Made by a program: the position numbers and the translations under genes
From: Andreprevotia chitinilytica DSM 18519
GTDB lineage: Bacteria; Pseudomonadota; Gammaproteobacteria; Burkholderiales; Chitinibacteraceae
NCBI RefSeq assembly: GCF_000711875.1
Contig: NZ_JONM01000003.1
Coordinates: forward strand, 248,001 to 312,000
Direction: 5' to 3'
DNA: 64,000 nucleotides
The notes under the pieces: generated by a model
The model's input: the letters and a program-made list of their open reading frames with translations, nothing else
Told to the model about the DNA's origin: nothing
Database searches by the model: none
Shown: positions 18,434-28,570 of the stretch, piece after piece
Position numbering within the stretch: position 1 is the stretch's first letter
How the letters are laid out: each line of letters starts with the position of its first letter

Positions 18434-20584
18434 ATGAATTTATCGAGCCATCGCATGGCATTGAGCGCGCGGGAAAAGAGTTGGCTGCCATGGTGGGGGC
18501 GCACCGGCAAACTGGCCATGCGCCGCGCGTGTTTCCTCAACCATGACCGCTATCCGGCCATCGAAAGTACCTTTGACAGCTTTGCCCACACGCGGGTCAA
18601 GATCCTGCAGCAGTGGGCCGAGCAGCTGTGGCAGAACCTTGATGGCGCAGCGGGGCGTTTGGCCAGCCTGCCGCAAGGCATGCACGCGGAGTTGCTGGCT
18701 GATTTGCGGGATGAATTGCCTGATGTGACCGAGTTGTTCATCTTGTCGGCCGACAACGCCGTGCTGGTGTCGAGCGCGGCACGGCGGGCCGGGCAGGGCG
18801 GGCCGAACCGGAATGCGCTGGCGCGTGGGCTGCAGCAACCATTCCTGTATGGCCCATATCGCGATCCGGCTACCTTGGCGCTCGGGCCGCGCTCTTCGCG
18901 TTTTCATGATGCGGTCACGCTCTTGTTCATGCGGCCGATCCGCCTTGGCAACGACACGCTTGGCTGCCTGTGCGCCCGTGTGCCCAACGATGTGATCGGC
19001 GATCTGATCCAGCGCGAAGCCGGGCACATCTTTCACGAATCGGGCGATAACTACCTGTTCATGGTGCGGTCGAGCTTCGATCCGTCGATAGCGCCAGGCA
19101 CGGCGCTATCGCGTTCGCGGTTCGAGGATCGGACTTTCAGTGGTGGCGATAACCTCAAGGATGGCGTGCATACCGCCTTTGGCACGGTGCGGGTGAAAGA
19201 GCACACCGAGTTCGAGCTGATCTTTAATGATCCGGCTACCGGTCAGCTGCATCCCGGCGTGCGCGAGACCATTCGCAATGGTCAGAACATGTTCGTCACC
19301 TATCCCGGCTATTCCGATTACCGCCACATTCCGGTGATCGGCAAGGGCGTCACCTTTCAGCTGCCGGGTTCACCCGATACCTGGGGGATGATGTGCGAGG
19401 CCGATCTGGAGGAGGTGTATCGCTACCGTTCGGTCAGCTTCCAGTTGATGGCGGGTTTCCTGGCGGTGCAAGTGCTGCTCGGTGGCGTGGGCTGGGGTGT
19501 ACAGATGTTGTTGGCACCGCCAGTCTGGCTGATGGGGCTGGTGCATGGGCTGTTGCTGCTGTGCGGCGCGTTGTCCTTCCGCCAGCTGTTCACCCGCCCC
19601 TTGGCGCTACGCCTGCGGGGGATGTCCGGCATGGTGCGCAATATCGCCGAGGGCGATGGCAACCTCACGCTGCGTATCGACCGCACTCAACTCAAATCGG
19701 ATGAAACCGGCGTGATGGCGCAGTGGGTGAACAGTCTGATCGATCACCTCGATACCACGCTCAGCCAGGTGATCCATGTCAGCCACGTGCTGGAGCGCCA
19801 CAATCGGGCCATGGCCGAGCACAACGACGCCACCGTGGTGGCGAGCAGCCAGGTGTTCAGCACGGTTGAGCGCACGCGCGAAGGCATCGAGCAGCAACTG
19901 GCCGCGCTTGACCACGCTAGCCAGAACGCGGGTGGCATGGAGGCGGCGATGGCCGAGCAGCAGCTGGCTGCCCGCCGCCAACTTGCCGCCGTGAGCGAGC
20001 GAACGCTGACCATTCGCGAGACGGTTGGGCAGTCGGCGCTGACCATCGAGCAGCTGGGGCAGAGCACACGTGAGATCGGTCAGGTGGTGGGTTTGATTCG
20101 GGAGATCGCCAAGCAGACCAATCTGCTCGCGCTCAACGCCGCCATCGAGGCCGCCCGAGCCGGAGAAACCGGGCGTGGCTTCGCCGTGGTGGCGGATGAA
20201 GTGCGCAAACTGGCCGAGCGCACCAGTCAGTCGACGCATGAAATCGAAGCCATGATCCAGCGAGTGCAAGGTCAGGCCGGCGAGGCAGTGACCACCATGC
20301 AGTCCAGCATGCAGCATCTGGAGGAGGGCTTGAAACTGGCAGAAGCCTCGGCCGGCGAGAATGTCGAGGTGCAGCGGATCGTGCATACCCTCCTGACCAC
20401 CATCGAGCAGCTGACCGAATCCGGCCGCGTGTATGCGGACGACACCAGTGTGATCGGCACCGTGGCCAGTTCGATGCAAAGCACCCAGCAGGGCTTGTCG
20501 ATCAGCGTGGACCAGACGCGCCATACCATCGGGCTGCTGGGCGGGTTGACCGGCAAGTTTCGGGTGAGTGCTGAGGCGGCTTGA
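18434..20584 (+). CDS. Methyl-accepting chemotaxis protein, unusual topology
   Basis: 716 residues. The C-terminal half is a chemoreceptor signalling domain with the conserved hairpin tip ([22 protein letters not shown], then [18 protein letters not shown]). It should couple to CheA/CheW. The sensor part (about 30-330) has Cache-like elements ([41 protein letters not shown]), but no membrane helix precedes it. The only two membrane segments lie together at about 337-385, just before HAMP-like sequence. The sensor may therefore face the cytoplasm, unlike classic receptors. No CheR-binding pentapeptide ends the protein. Ligand unknown. Confidence 0.9.
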   Translation: MNLSSHRMALSAREKSWLPWWGRTGKLAMRRACFLNHDRYPAIESTFDSFAHTRVKILQQWAEQLWQNLDGAAGRLASLPQGMHAELLADLRDELPDVTELFILSADNAVLVSSAARRAGQGGPNRNALARGLQQPFLYGPYRDPATLALGPRSSRFHDAVTLLFMRPIRLGNDTLGCLCARVPNDVIGDLIQREAGHIFHESGDNYLFMVRSSFDPSIAPGTALSRSRFEDRTFSGGDNLKDGVHTAFGTVRVKEHTEFELIFNDPATGQLHPGVRETIRNGQNMFVTYPGYSDYRHIPVIGKGVTFQLPGSPDTWGMMCEADLEEVYRYRSVSFQLMAGFLAVQVLLGGVGWGVQMLLAPPVWLMGLVHGLLLLCGALSFRQLFTRPLALRLRGMSGMVRNIAEGDGNLTLRIDRTQLKSDETGVMAQWVNSLIDHLDTTLSQVIHVSHVLERHNRAMAEHNDATVVASSQVFSTVERTREGIEQQLAALDHASQNAGGMEAAMAEQQLAARRQLAAVSERTLTIRETVGQSALTIEQLGQSTREIGQVVGLIREIAKQTNLLALNAAIEAARAGETGRGFAVVADEVRKLAERTSQSTHEIEAMIQRVQGQAGEAVTTMQSSMQHLEEGLKLAEASAGENVEVQRIVHTLLTTIEQLTESGRVYADDTSVIGTVASSMQSTQQGLSISVDQTRHTIGLLGGLTGKFRVSAEAA

Positions 20585-20606
20585 TGGGCCGGAGAGAAAC
20601 CGTCCT

Positions 20607-20634
20607 GTAGCCCGGACGGTTTTACCGGCCGGGG
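20607..20634. repeat. REP-like repeat, single copy
   Basis: The 28-base unit beginning GTAGCCCGGACGG and ending ACCGGCCGGGG recurs identically at 22639-22666. It lies 23 bases after the chemoreceptor stop. The rest of 20585-20905 contains no recognised gene, only the promoter region of the hybrid kinase. Confidence 0.75.
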
Positions 20635-20905
20635 TTGGTGCGTCCATCGCAGCGATGCTTGTTCGCCGGAAAACTTACTGTGAAACCGCAGATGACGAGG
20701 CATCGACCCGTACCAGCGCAGTCACTTTCGACCAAATGGAGAAGGGATTTGTGATCGACCGGCCTGCCGGATTGGAACTCGGCGCGGGGATTGACGATAA
20801 TGCTTATGGCATTAAGTGGCTGTCTTCAATCTTTCATATGCCAATGCCACGCCAATCGATGGCGGCGAATCTGTCTGCCATGCAAAAAACTGCGGTGAAG
20901 CCACG

Positions 20906-22642
20906 ATGAAGTCATTCGAACAGGACGCGCTGGGCGTACTCGTTACCGGTGAAAAACGCCGCTTGCTCAGCGAAGGCACGCTGGCGGATGTGTTGGGATC
21001 ATTTGGCGCGGTGGCGGTGATCACCTTTGCCGAATGGGCGCATGTCGCGCATGCCGGCCTTTTGCTGTGGGTTTGCGGCATGGTGCCGTTGTTGTGCCTG
21101 CAACTGGTTTTCCCGCGCTTGCTGCGGCAACTGAGCGATACGCAGTTTTTGAATGCCTATGCCTGGCTGGCGGTCGTGCTGGGCCTGGCCTGGGCCAGTT
21201 GTGTGCTGTTGGCGACGTCCAGTGACTTCACCTACGAAGCCTTTCTGGTGCTCGCGCTGTGCGTGGTCTTCACCGCTGGCAGCGTGTTCAACGCCCACCA
21301 CCTGCCCGTGCTGTACGGCTATCAAGTGGCCGGCATGGGCACGCTGGCCGTCATCTACGCTATGCGTGGCGGCACCATCGATTGGAGTATCTCGGCCGGT
21401 TTCGCCATCCTGATGTGGACGCTGATCGGCTACGGGCGGGCGTTCCATCGCGGTTTTGTGCGAGCGATCGAACTGGGTTTCGAGAACGCTCAACTGGTCG
21501 AGGAACTGACTGCCAAAACCCGCGCACTGGAGCAGGCCAATATGGCCAAGACGCGCTTTCTGGCATCCGCCAGCCACGACTTGCGCCAACCCTTGCATGC
21601 ACTGAGTCTGCTGGTCGGCTTGCTGGGCGAGCGCCCGCTCGATGGCGGGGCCAAGGCCGTCGTCAGCAGCATTAGCCAGTCGGCCGAGGCGATGGAATCA
21701 CTGCTGAATGCGATTCTTGATCTGTCCCGGCTGGATGCGGGGGTCGAGCACCCGCGCATGGAGACGCTGCAGCTGGCCGATATCCTCGGGCGGATCGAGC
21801 GCGATTTCACCCCGCTCGCGGCGGCCAATGGCTTGGCCTTGCGCGTGCGCGGGCATCAGCACTGGGTGGAGAGCGATCTCACCATGCTGACCCGCATGCT
21901 GGATAACCTCGTCAGCAACGCGCTGCGCTATACCCGTTCTGGTGGTGTGCTGGTGAATACGCGCCGGCGGGGCGATTCGATCGTGATTGAAGTCTGGGAT
22001 ACCGGCATCGGCATTCCGCCAGACCGACTGGATGAGGTGTTCCAGGAATTCGTCCAGCTGCACAACCCGGAGCGGGATCGCAGCAAAGGGCTGGGCCTGG
22101 GCTTGTCGATTGTCCGCCGCACGGCGGTCTTGCTCGGCCACCAGATCGAAGTCGCATCGCGGCCGGGGCGGGGGTCGGTGTTCCGGCTGGTGCTGCCGCG
22201 GCGTACGGCACCGGCATTGGCAACCTTGGTACAACCTTCTGCCAGCACATCCAGCATCCAGGGTTTGTCGGTGCTGGTGATCGACGACGAACAGCCAATC
22301 CGTTTCGCCTTGGAGGGCCTGCTGCTGGCGTGGGGCTGCGAAGATATCGTGGTGGCGCGAGATGGCGCGGATGCGTTTGCGCAGCTTGAGCAAGCCCGGC
22401 GGATTCCGGATGCGATCCTGTGCGATTACCGGTTTGCGACGGAGACCGGAGTCGAGTTGATTGGCCGGTTGCATGCGGCGTTTGGCAGGGAAATTCCGGC
22501 GCTGCTGGTGACCGGCGATGTCACGGCCGCGCAGCTGAGGAATATCGCGGATAGCAACTTGCCGGTGATGCACAAACCAGTCAGCCCGGCGGCGTTGCGG
22601 GGGTGGTTGAGTGAGGTGAGCGTGACGCTGGCAGCGTCGTAG
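20906..22642 (+). CDS. Hybrid sensor histidine kinase
   Basis: 578 residues from ATG 20906 (MKSFEQDA). An upstream ATG at 20816 would add 30 residues without membrane or domain character. Five or six hydrophobic helices (about 30-190) form a membrane sensor. They are followed by HisKA with His224 (ASASHDLRQPLHALSLL), HATPase (DNLVSNALRYT, DTGIGIPPDRL, GLGLGLSIVRRT) and a C-terminal receiver with LVIDDEQPIRFALE and phospho-site Asp507 (ILCDYRF). It converges on a NarL-type regulator gene, a plausible partner. Its stop codon lies inside a REP-like repeat. Signal unknown. Confidence 0.92.
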   Translation: MKSFEQDALGVLVTGEKRRLLSEGTLADVLGSFGAVAVITFAEWAHVAHAGLLLWVCGMVPLLCLQLVFPRLLRQLSDTQFLNAYAWLAVVLGLAWASCVLLATSSDFTYEAFLVLALCVVFTAGSVFNAHHLPVLYGYQVAGMGTLAVIYAMRGGTIDWSISAGFAILMWTLIGYGRAFHRGFVRAIELGFENAQLVEELTAKTRALEQANMAKTRFLASASHDLRQPLHALSLLVGLLGERPLDGGAKAVVSSISQSAEAMESLLNAILDLSRLDAGVEHPRMETLQLADILGRIERDFTPLAAANGLALRVRGHQHWVESDLTMLTRMLDNLVSNALRYTRSGGVLVNTRRRGDSIVIEVWDTGIGIPPDRLDEVFQEFVQLHNPERDRSKGLGLGLSIVRRTAVLLGHQIEVASRPGRGSVFRLVLPRRTAPALATLVQPSASTSSIQGLSVLVIDDEQPIRFALEGLLLAWGCEDIVVARDGADAFAQLEQARRIPDAILCDYRFATETGVELIGRLHAAFGREIPALLVTGDVTAAQLRNIADSNLPVMHKPVSPAALRGWLSEVSVTLAAS

Positions 22643-22711
22643 CCCGGACGGTTTTACCGGCCGGGGTGTACGGTGAACGTGAGTCCCCGGCCGGCAAGCT
22701 GTCCGGGCTAC
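22639..22711. repeat. REP-like inverted pair overlapping a stop codon
   Basis: A unit at 22639-22666 and a diverged inverted copy at 22685-22711 form a palindromic pair between convergent kinase and regulator genes. The TAG at 22640-22642, part of the repeat's GTAGCCCGG start, is the hybrid kinase stop codon. The structure could act as a shared terminator or mRNA-stabilising hairpin. Confidence 0.75.
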
Positions 22712-22714
22712 GGT

Positions 22715-23371
22715 TTAAGCAACCTGATCCTGCGGCGGATCGAGCCGCAACCCCATTCGCGCTGCCGCCACCACCGCCTGCGTGCGCGAATTGGCGTCCA
22801 GCTTGCGGAAGATTGTGTCCAGGTGCGTTTTGACCGTGGATTCCGCAATGCCGAGCGCGCGGCAGATTTCCTTGTTCGAGCGCCCTTCGATCAGCAACCG
22901 CAAGACGTCCGCTTGCCGGGGCGACAAGCCGAGCTGGCTGGAGGCCAACTGGCCCGGCTCGGCCGGCGGCGGCGCTGTACCGATCAACAGCGGTGGCAGA
23001 TAGACCTGACCACCAAGCACCGTACGCAAGGCGCTCAGCATGGTTCCGGTCTGCGAGGTCTTGGGAATGAACCCTGCTGCGCCCTGTTCGATGGCGGCCA
23101 GAATGGTGTCGCGCGTGTCTTTCGCTGACATGACCACGTAGGCGCATGCCGGTGCATGCTCGCGCAGCAGCGCCAGTCCCTCCAACCCTTCGTTGTCCGG
23201 CAGGCCCAGATCCAGCAAGACCAGCGCGATGTCCGGATGCTGGTCGAGGCATGCCTGCGCTTGGGCCAGATTGCCGGCTTGCAGCAATTGCCACCGCGGA
23301 AACTCGTGTGTGATCAGGAGTGCGACACCGTCGCGGAACAAGGCATGATCGTCGATCAGTAGCGCTTTCAT
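22715..23371 (-). CDS. NarL/LuxR-type response regulator
   Basis: 218 residues from MKALLIDDHALF. The receiver domain (1-120) has the acidic pocket LLIDDH and phospho-site Asp in ALVLLDLGLPD, with VVMSAKD and the FIPKTS lysine. The LuxR helix-turn-helix (about 150-212) reads LSPRQADVLRLLIEGRSNKEICRALGIAESTVKTHLDTIFRKL. It is convergent with the hybrid kinase and 150 bases downstream of the multi-PAS kinase on the same strand. Either could phosphorylate it. A DNA-binding output is clear; target genes are not. Confidence 0.95.
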   Translation of the reverse strand: MKALLIDDHALFRDGVALLITHEFPRWQLLQAGNLAQAQACLDQHPDIALVLLDLGLPDNEGLEGLALLREHAPACAYVVMSAKDTRDTILAAIEQGAAGFIPKTSQTGTMLSALRTVLGGQVYLPPLLIGTAPPPAEPGQLASSQLGLSPRQADVLRLLIEGRSNKEICRALGIAESTVKTHLDTIFRKLDANSRTQAVVAAARMGLRLDPPQDQVA

Positions 23372-23486
23372 GGTGAAACTATGCCATTTGGGTAGGGCGT
23401 CTGGCCATTGGAGCGAATCTGGTGTGGCTTGCCTAGCACGGTAAAAACCTTAGTCGATTGCTGCATATACCTCGCCACCCATATAC

Positions 23487-23517
23487 GGCGGGTTACGCAG
23501 CAAGCTGCTAACCCGCC
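23487..23517. repeat. Hairpin between regulator and multi-PAS kinase
   Basis: GGCGGGTTA (23487-23495) pairs with TAACCCGCC (23509-23517), with an inner GCAGC/GCTGC stem. It lies 7 bases after the kinase stop, so it may help end that transcript. A smaller GCGGGTC/GACCCGC hairpin at 50275-50292 is similar. Confidence 0.6.
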
Positions 23518-23524
23518 CTACATA

Positions 23525-26413
23525 TCAATGCAGCGCCCGCTCCGCAGGCAGCATGATGGTGAACACCGCGCCACCGTCCGGGTGGTTGCTGGCCTCGATC
23601 GTGCCATTGTGGTCTTCCATGATCTGGCGGCAGATCGACAGGCCAAGACCGGTGCCGCCCGCCGCCCGCACGCGGGTGCTCTGGATGAATTTGTCGAAGA
23701 TCATGTCGAGTTCTTCGTCCGGCACGCCGGGGCCGTGGTCGCGCACGGTCAGGCCGACGGCGGGGCGGCCGTCGTTGAACAGGCTGAGGGGGATGTAGCC
23801 GACGTCGATGTCGGTGCCGTCCGGACTGAACTTGATGGCATTGGAGAGCAGGTTGACGACCACCTGCGTGATGCGGCCCTTGTCGAACACCGAATAAAGC
23901 GGCGGCGTGCCGTCGTTGGTTTTCAGGCGCAGCTGCTTGCTGGCGAGCAGCGAGCCGATTTCGGTGGCGGCTTGCTGCACGACGAGTTGCAGGCAGTTGT
24001 GGGTCTTGTCGTACGGCATCTTGTTGGCTTCGAGGCGTGACATGTCCAGCAGGTCGTTCAGCAGCACCAGCAGCCGGTTGCCGCTGGAGTGGATGCGCTC
24101 GAAATAGCGGTTCAGGCTGATGCCCGATTCGCCCTTGCTGATTTTCGACAAGCCCATCTCGGAGAAGCTGAGGATGGCATGCATCGGCGTGCGCAGCTCG
24201 TGCGACATATTGGCCAGGAACGACGACTTGGCAAGGTTGGCGGCTTCGGCGGCTTCCTTGGCATCCATCAGGTTCTTCTCGATTTCCTTCAGGTGCGAAA
24301 TATTGGTGAGGAAGGCGAAGGCGTATTCGAGCTGGTTGTTTTCGTCGTTGATCGAGGTCGAGCTGACCAGGAAGGGCAGCGGTTCATCCAGGGTCGAGGT
24401 GAGGATGATTTCGCCGGCGTGGTTGCGTACGCCGCCGCCCTGGAACAGCTCTTGCGGGAACAGTTTGTCGGCGTTTTCGCCCCACAGTGCCTGCGGGCGC
24501 TGGCCGATCATGTCCTCTCGCCGGAAGCCAAGCAGCCGGCACAGCGACTGGTTGACGTCGACGATGTGCTGCGCGGCATCGATCAGCAGGAAACCGTCGG
24601 CGGTGGAGTCGATGATGGTGCGCTTGAGTCGTTCGGACTGGCGTAGCGCCTGCGCCGCGATGCGCTGTGCGGTCACTTCCTCGATCACGCAGATCATGCC
24701 GCGGCTGCGCTCGCCCGGCACCAGCGACTTGGCATAGACCATGGCCCAGAAACCGGAGTGATCCTTGCGGTAAAGCTCCAGCTCGCCGCGATACACACCG
24801 CCTTCATCGATGCGGTTCCAGATGGTGTCGATCAGCTCGCTGCCACGGGCTGGGCTGGCGAAGATCATGTGCGACGGCTGGCCGATGACGGCGCTGGAGT
24901 TATGCCCGAACAGGGTTTCGAACGCCGGATTGACGAGGCGGATGGTCTGCCGCACCGCCAGCATGATCGCGAGCGGGCTGGCATCGAGCACGGTGCGGAT
25001 TTCGGCGGTGCGTTCCAGCACCAGGTCTTGCAGGTGATCGCGGTGGCGGCGCAGCTCGCGCTCGGTGTTCTGGCGCTCGCTGATGTCGCGTACGGTGGCG
25101 CACACGTAGGCGTCTTGCTCGAACTCGATCAGGTTGAAGGTGATTTCAACCGGCTGCAGGCGCTCGTTACGGTCGCGCTGGTGGGTGGTTTCCGTCGTTT
25201 GCCGTTGCTGGACCAACTGAGCCCACAAGGCATCCCAGCGCCGGCTTTCGAAGTCCGGGTAGAGATCGCCGAAGCGCATGGTGAGCAACTCGGACTGGTT
25301 GTAATGCGTCTGCACGCTGGCGCTGCGGTTGGCGTAGGCGAGCTTGCTTTGCGGATCGGCCCACAACACGAGGTCGGGCGCTTCATCCACGGTGAACTGC
25401 GTGAGGTGCAGGCGGGTTTCGATCTGTTCGACCCGCTTGAGTTGCCGCAGCAGCAGGTACAGCAATACGCTGACGATCAGCCACAAAAAGACCGCAATGA
25501 AAATGCGGGTGGTGAGGGCGCTATAGAATTTTTCCAGTACCGCCGATTCGCTGACGGAAACCAGGATCAGCAGCGGCAATTCGCCTTCGCTGGCGTGGAA
25601 GGCGAACAGCCGGCGCTGGCCATTGGTTGGGTCGACTTCCGCATAGGTGGTGGCGTGTTTGAGCCGGCGTTGCTCGAATGCCAGCGAATCGCGGTCACGC
25701 AGGTTCTGGCCCATGTGGCTGGCGTCGAACGGGTAGTTGAGCAGCACTACGCCATCGCTGCGCAGTAACTGGATGCGCGTGCTTGGGTCGAGTTTGAGCG
25801 CATCGTAGAACTGCAGGAAATACCTGGGTTCGACACCGGCCAGCACCAGCCCGCCAAAACTGCCATCCGGTTTGTTGATACGCTGGGTGATCGGAATCAG
25901 CCATTGGCCATCGGTGCGGCTGACCACGGGCAGCTCGATCATCGGCGCGTTGGTGGGGGCGTTTTGATGGAACTTGAAATAGGCACGGTCGGAGAGATCG
26001 ACGCGGCGGGTCGGGTATTCCAGCCCGTGCGCCTGGATCTTGCCGTGGCTATCGACAGAGATGATGCCGCGCACTTGCGGCGTGAGGCTGATCCGGTCGC
26101 GCATCAGCACGTGGCTGCGGTATTCGTCTGCGTTATCGACGCCGCCAGTGGTCTGGAACATCTCGATGATGTTCTGCATGGCTTGCTCGACCGAAATCAG
26201 CGAGCGGGTGGCGTGTTCATCCAGCGAGCGCGCCAGCGAGAGGTTCTGCCGCTCGGCTTCTTCTTGCGCTTGCTGGTAATCGCGCATGGTCAGCCAACCC
26301 AGCGTTACCGCGCCAATCAACACCAACACCACGTATAGAAGAATAAGGCCGCGGCGCAGTGGCTGCAGCGGCGTGGTCAGCGTGTTGGCGGTGCGGCGTT
26401 TGAACCAGCGCAT
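23525..26413 (-). CDS. Multi-PAS membrane sensor histidine kinase
   Basis: 962 residues. A membrane helix (about 24-45) and a periplasmic Cache-type sensor (LMRDRISLTPQVRGIISVDSHGKIQAHG, LDPSTRIQLLRSDGVVLLNYPFD) end in a second helix (about 303-325). Three PAS domains follow (about 335-460, 470-590, 600-720; EVTAQRIAAQALRQSERLKRT, DSTADGFLLIDAAQHIV). Then come HisKA with His738 (ANMSHELRTPMHA) and a HATPase domain (VVNLLSNAIKF, DHGPGVPDEEL, GGTGLGLSICRQI). There is no receiver. The NarL-type regulator downstream on the same strand is the likeliest partner. Ligand unknown, possibly a small organic molecule given the Cache-like domain. Confidence 0.93.
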   Translation of the reverse strand: MRWFKRRTANTLTTPLQPLRRGLILLYVVLVLIGAVTLGWLTMRDYQQAQEEAERQNLSLARSLDEHATRSLISVEQAMQNIIEMFQTTGGVDNADEYRSHVLMRDRISLTPQVRGIISVDSHGKIQAHGLEYPTRRVDLSDRAYFKFHQNAPTNAPMIELPVVSRTDGQWLIPITQRINKPDGSFGGLVLAGVEPRYFLQFYDALKLDPSTRIQLLRSDGVVLLNYPFDASHMGQNLRDRDSLAFEQRRLKHATTYAEVDPTNGQRRLFAFHASEGELPLLILVSVSESAVLEKFYSALTTRIFIAVFLWLIVSVLLYLLLRQLKRVEQIETRLHLTQFTVDEAPDLVLWADPQSKLAYANRSASVQTHYNQSELLTMRFGDLYPDFESRRWDALWAQLVQQRQTTETTHQRDRNERLQPVEITFNLIEFEQDAYVCATVRDISERQNTERELRRHRDHLQDLVLERTAEIRTVLDASPLAIMLAVRQTIRLVNPAFETLFGHNSSAVIGQPSHMIFASPARGSELIDTIWNRIDEGGVYRGELELYRKDHSGFWAMVYAKSLVPGERSRGMICVIEEVTAQRIAAQALRQSERLKRTIIDSTADGFLLIDAAQHIVDVNQSLCRLLGFRREDMIGQRPQALWGENADKLFPQELFQGGGVRNHAGEIILTSTLDEPLPFLVSSTSINDENNQLEYAFAFLTNISHLKEIEKNLMDAKEAAEAANLAKSSFLANMSHELRTPMHAILSFSEMGLSKISKGESGISLNRYFERIHSSGNRLLVLLNDLLDMSRLEANKMPYDKTHNCLQLVVQQAATEIGSLLASKQLRLKTNDGTPPLYSVFDKGRITQVVVNLLSNAIKFSPDGTDIDVGYIPLSLFNDGRPAVGLTVRDHGPGVPDEELDMIFDKFIQSTRVRAAGGTGLGLSICRQIMEDHNGTIEASNHPDGGAVFTIMLPAERALH

Positions 26414-26470
26414 GGGTCCTGGGTGATTCGTATAGTTATTAGTGGTGAACGTATGTGGAACGGCTTTTAG

Positions 26471-26640
26471 AGCCTGTTCAAAGTCTTTTTTGGCAACGGT
26501 TTATGTTGCCTTTCCCCCCTTTTTGAAGGGGGGCTAGGGGGGATTTCTGCGGCGTCTCAACATTCACGGGTGTCGAAATCCCCCTCAATCCCCCTTCAAA
26601 AAGGGGGAAGTAAAACCTTGCAGCGCTTCACGTAAACGAG
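26471..26640. repeat. Dispersed CCCCCTTTTTGAAGGGGG element, copy A
   Basis: It starts GCCTGTTCAAAG (26471 region) and carries the core CCCCCCTTTTTGAAGGGGGG, a CTAGGGGGGATTTCTGCGGC stretch, then TCGAAATCCCCCTCAATCC and CCCCTTCAAAAAGGGGGAAG. The expected right end (CTTTGAACAGGCC) is missing, so the copy looks eroded. It fills the gap between the sensor kinase and uup. Confidence 0.8.
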
Positions 26641-26653
26641 GAGGAGAAAACCT

Positions 26654-28570
26654 CTATCGCCCCGCCTGGCTCTTCGCTTCCAGCATTTCCCAGCGTTCGA
26701 GCTTTTCCAGCATTCCGGTTTCAATGCTTTCGATTCTAGCTTGCATTTCGCGCGCCTTGTCCGGCGACTGCCGATACAGCTCCGGATCGAGCAAAGCCTG
26801 TTGTATATCCGCCTGTTCCGCTTCCAGCGCGGCGATGTCTGCCGGCAGGCGTTCCAGTTCGCGCTGCTCGTTGAAACTGAGCTTGGTCGCGCGGTTTTTC
26901 GGTTTTTCGGCGGTGGGTTTGGCGGCTTCCTCGTTTTTCTTCTCGGCCGGCTTCAGGCTGGCCATGCGTGCTTTGGCCGTGATCCAGTCATCATAGCCGC
27001 CAGCGTTTTCAATCAGTTTGCCGTTGCCCTCGAATGCGATGGTCTGCGTGACGACGTTATCCAGGAATGCCCGGTCGTGGCTCACCAGGAACAGCGTGCC
27101 GGGGTAGTCGGCCAGCAGGTTCTCCAGCAGCTCCAGCGTATCGATATCCAGATCGTTGGTCGGCTCATCCAGCACCAGCACGTTGGCCGGCTTGGTGAAC
27201 AGCATCGCCAGCAGCAATCGGTTACGTTCGCCGCCAGAGAGCGATTTGACAGGGCTGCGGGCGCGTTCCGGGGCGAACAGGAACTCTTCCAGATAGCCCA
27301 TCACGTGCTTGCGCACGCCGCCGATCTCGACGAAATCCTTGCCTTGGCCGATCACGTCGACGATGGCTTTTTCCTCGTCCAGCTGGGTGCGGAACTGGTC
27401 GAAATACGCCACTTGCAGATTGGTGCCGCGTTTGACGGTGCCGATATCCGGCTCCAGCTCGCCCAGCACCAGTTTCAGGAAGGTGGTCTTGCCCACGCCG
27501 TTCGGGCCGATCAGGCCAATGCGGTCCCCGCGCAGGATGCGGGTGGTGAAGGCATCGACCAGTACTTTCTCGCCACCGCCAGCAACGGGGAAGGCTTTGC
27601 GGACGTCTTCGAACTCTGCCACCAGTTTGCCGCTACGTTCGCCGGTATCCAGCGTGAAGCCGACGTTGCCGACGCGCTCGCGCCGGGCCGAGCGGTCGCG
27701 CCGCAGTTGTTCCAGCCGGCGCACGCGGCCTTCGTTGCGGGTGCGGCGGGCCTCGATGCCCTTGCGAATCCACACTTCTTCTTGCGCCAACACCTTGTCG
27801 AATTTCTTGTTGACGACTTCTTCCTGCGCCAGCAGCTCGGCCTTGCGGGTTTCGTAGGTGCTGAAGTTGCCGGGGAAGCTGGTCATCCGGCCGCGATCCA
27901 GCTCGACGATGCGGGTGGCGACGTTATCCAGAAAGCGCCGATCGTGGGTGATGAAAAGCACGCTGCCGGCAAAGTTCTTGAGCAGGTTTTCCAGCCATTC
28001 GATGGCGGAGACATCCAGATGGTTGGTCGGCTCGTCCAGCAGCAACAGCTGTGGTTCCAGTACCAGTGCCCGTGCCAGCGCCACGCGCTTTTTCCAGCCG
28101 CCGGAGAGTTCGGCGATCCTGGTTTCGGCGGGCAGGCCAAGGTGGGAGAGGGTGGTGGCGATCAGCGCATCGAAACGCCAGCCATCGCGGATTTCCAGCT
28201 CGTGCTGCAGCTCCATCAGCTTGGCCAGCGCCTCTTCCGAGCCATCCTGCGTGGCGGCGACGGCGTGGTAATCCGTGAGCACTTGCTTGAGCGTGCCCAA
28301 ACCCTCGGCAACGGCTTCGAACACGGTGGCATCGAGCGGGAATTCGGGTTCCTGGGCCACGTAGGCCACGCGTGCTTCCTGCGAGATGCGGATGTCGCCG
28401 TCGTCCAGCTTGGTGACGCCGGCCACTGCCTTTAATAGCGATGATTTGCCCTGGCCATTGCGGCCGATCAGACCGACCCGCTCGCCGGGCTCGACCGACA
28501 GACTGGCATGGTCCAACAGCGGCCAGTGACCGAAGGCGAGGGAGGCGTTTTCGACGAGCAATAAGGGCAT
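26654..28570 (-). CDS. uup: ABC-F ATPase, Uup-like
   Basis: 638 residues from MPLLLVEN (ATG 28570); a TTG 18 bases upstream is less likely. Two ABC ATPase domains sit in tandem without membrane helices. Domain 1 has Walker A GRNGQGKSS, signature LSGGWKKR and Walker B LLLLDEPTNHLD. Domain 2 has GPNGVGKTT, LSGGERNR and VLVLDEPTNDLD. The C-terminal tail (about 550-638) is a charged coiled coil (NEQRELERLPADIAALEAEQADIQQ) typical of Uup. Uup affects transposon excision and ribosome-associated processes in E. coli. Role here by family. It stands alone between repeat elements. Confidence 0.93.
   Translation of the reverse strand: MPLLLVENASLAFGHWPLLDHASLSVEPGERVGLIGRNGQGKSSLLKAVAGVTKLDDGDIRISQEARVAYVAQEPEFPLDATVFEAVAEGLGTLKQVLTDYHAVAATQDGSEEALAKLMELQHELEIRDGWRFDALIATTLSHLGLPAETRIAELSGGWKKRVALARALVLEPQLLLLDEPTNHLDVSAIEWLENLLKNFAGSVLFITHDRRFLDNVATRIVELDRGRMTSFPGNFSTYETRKAELLAQEEVVNKKFDKVLAQEEVWIRKGIEARRTRNEGRVRRLEQLRRDRSARRERVGNVGFTLDTGERSGKLVAEFEDVRKAFPVAGGGEKVLVDAFTTRILRGDRIGLIGPNGVGKTTFLKLVLGELEPDIGTVKRGTNLQVAYFDQFRTQLDEEKAIVDVIGQGKDFVEIGGVRKHVMGYLEEFLFAPERARSPVKSLSGGERNRLLLAMLFTKPANVLVLDEPTNDLDIDTLELLENLLADYPGTLFLVSHDRAFLDNVVTQTIAFEGNGKLIENAGGYDDWITAKARMASLKPAEKKNEEAAKPTAEKPKNRATKLSFNEQRELERLPADIAALEAEQADIQQALLDPELYRQSPDKAREMQARIESIETGMLEKLERWEMLEAKSQAGR

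Noticed and set aside
26741-28435. 564-residue open frame opposite uup
   Set aside because: A GC-rich antisense shadow; the His/Gln/Phe-rich composition reflects reverse-complemented ABC ATPase codons.
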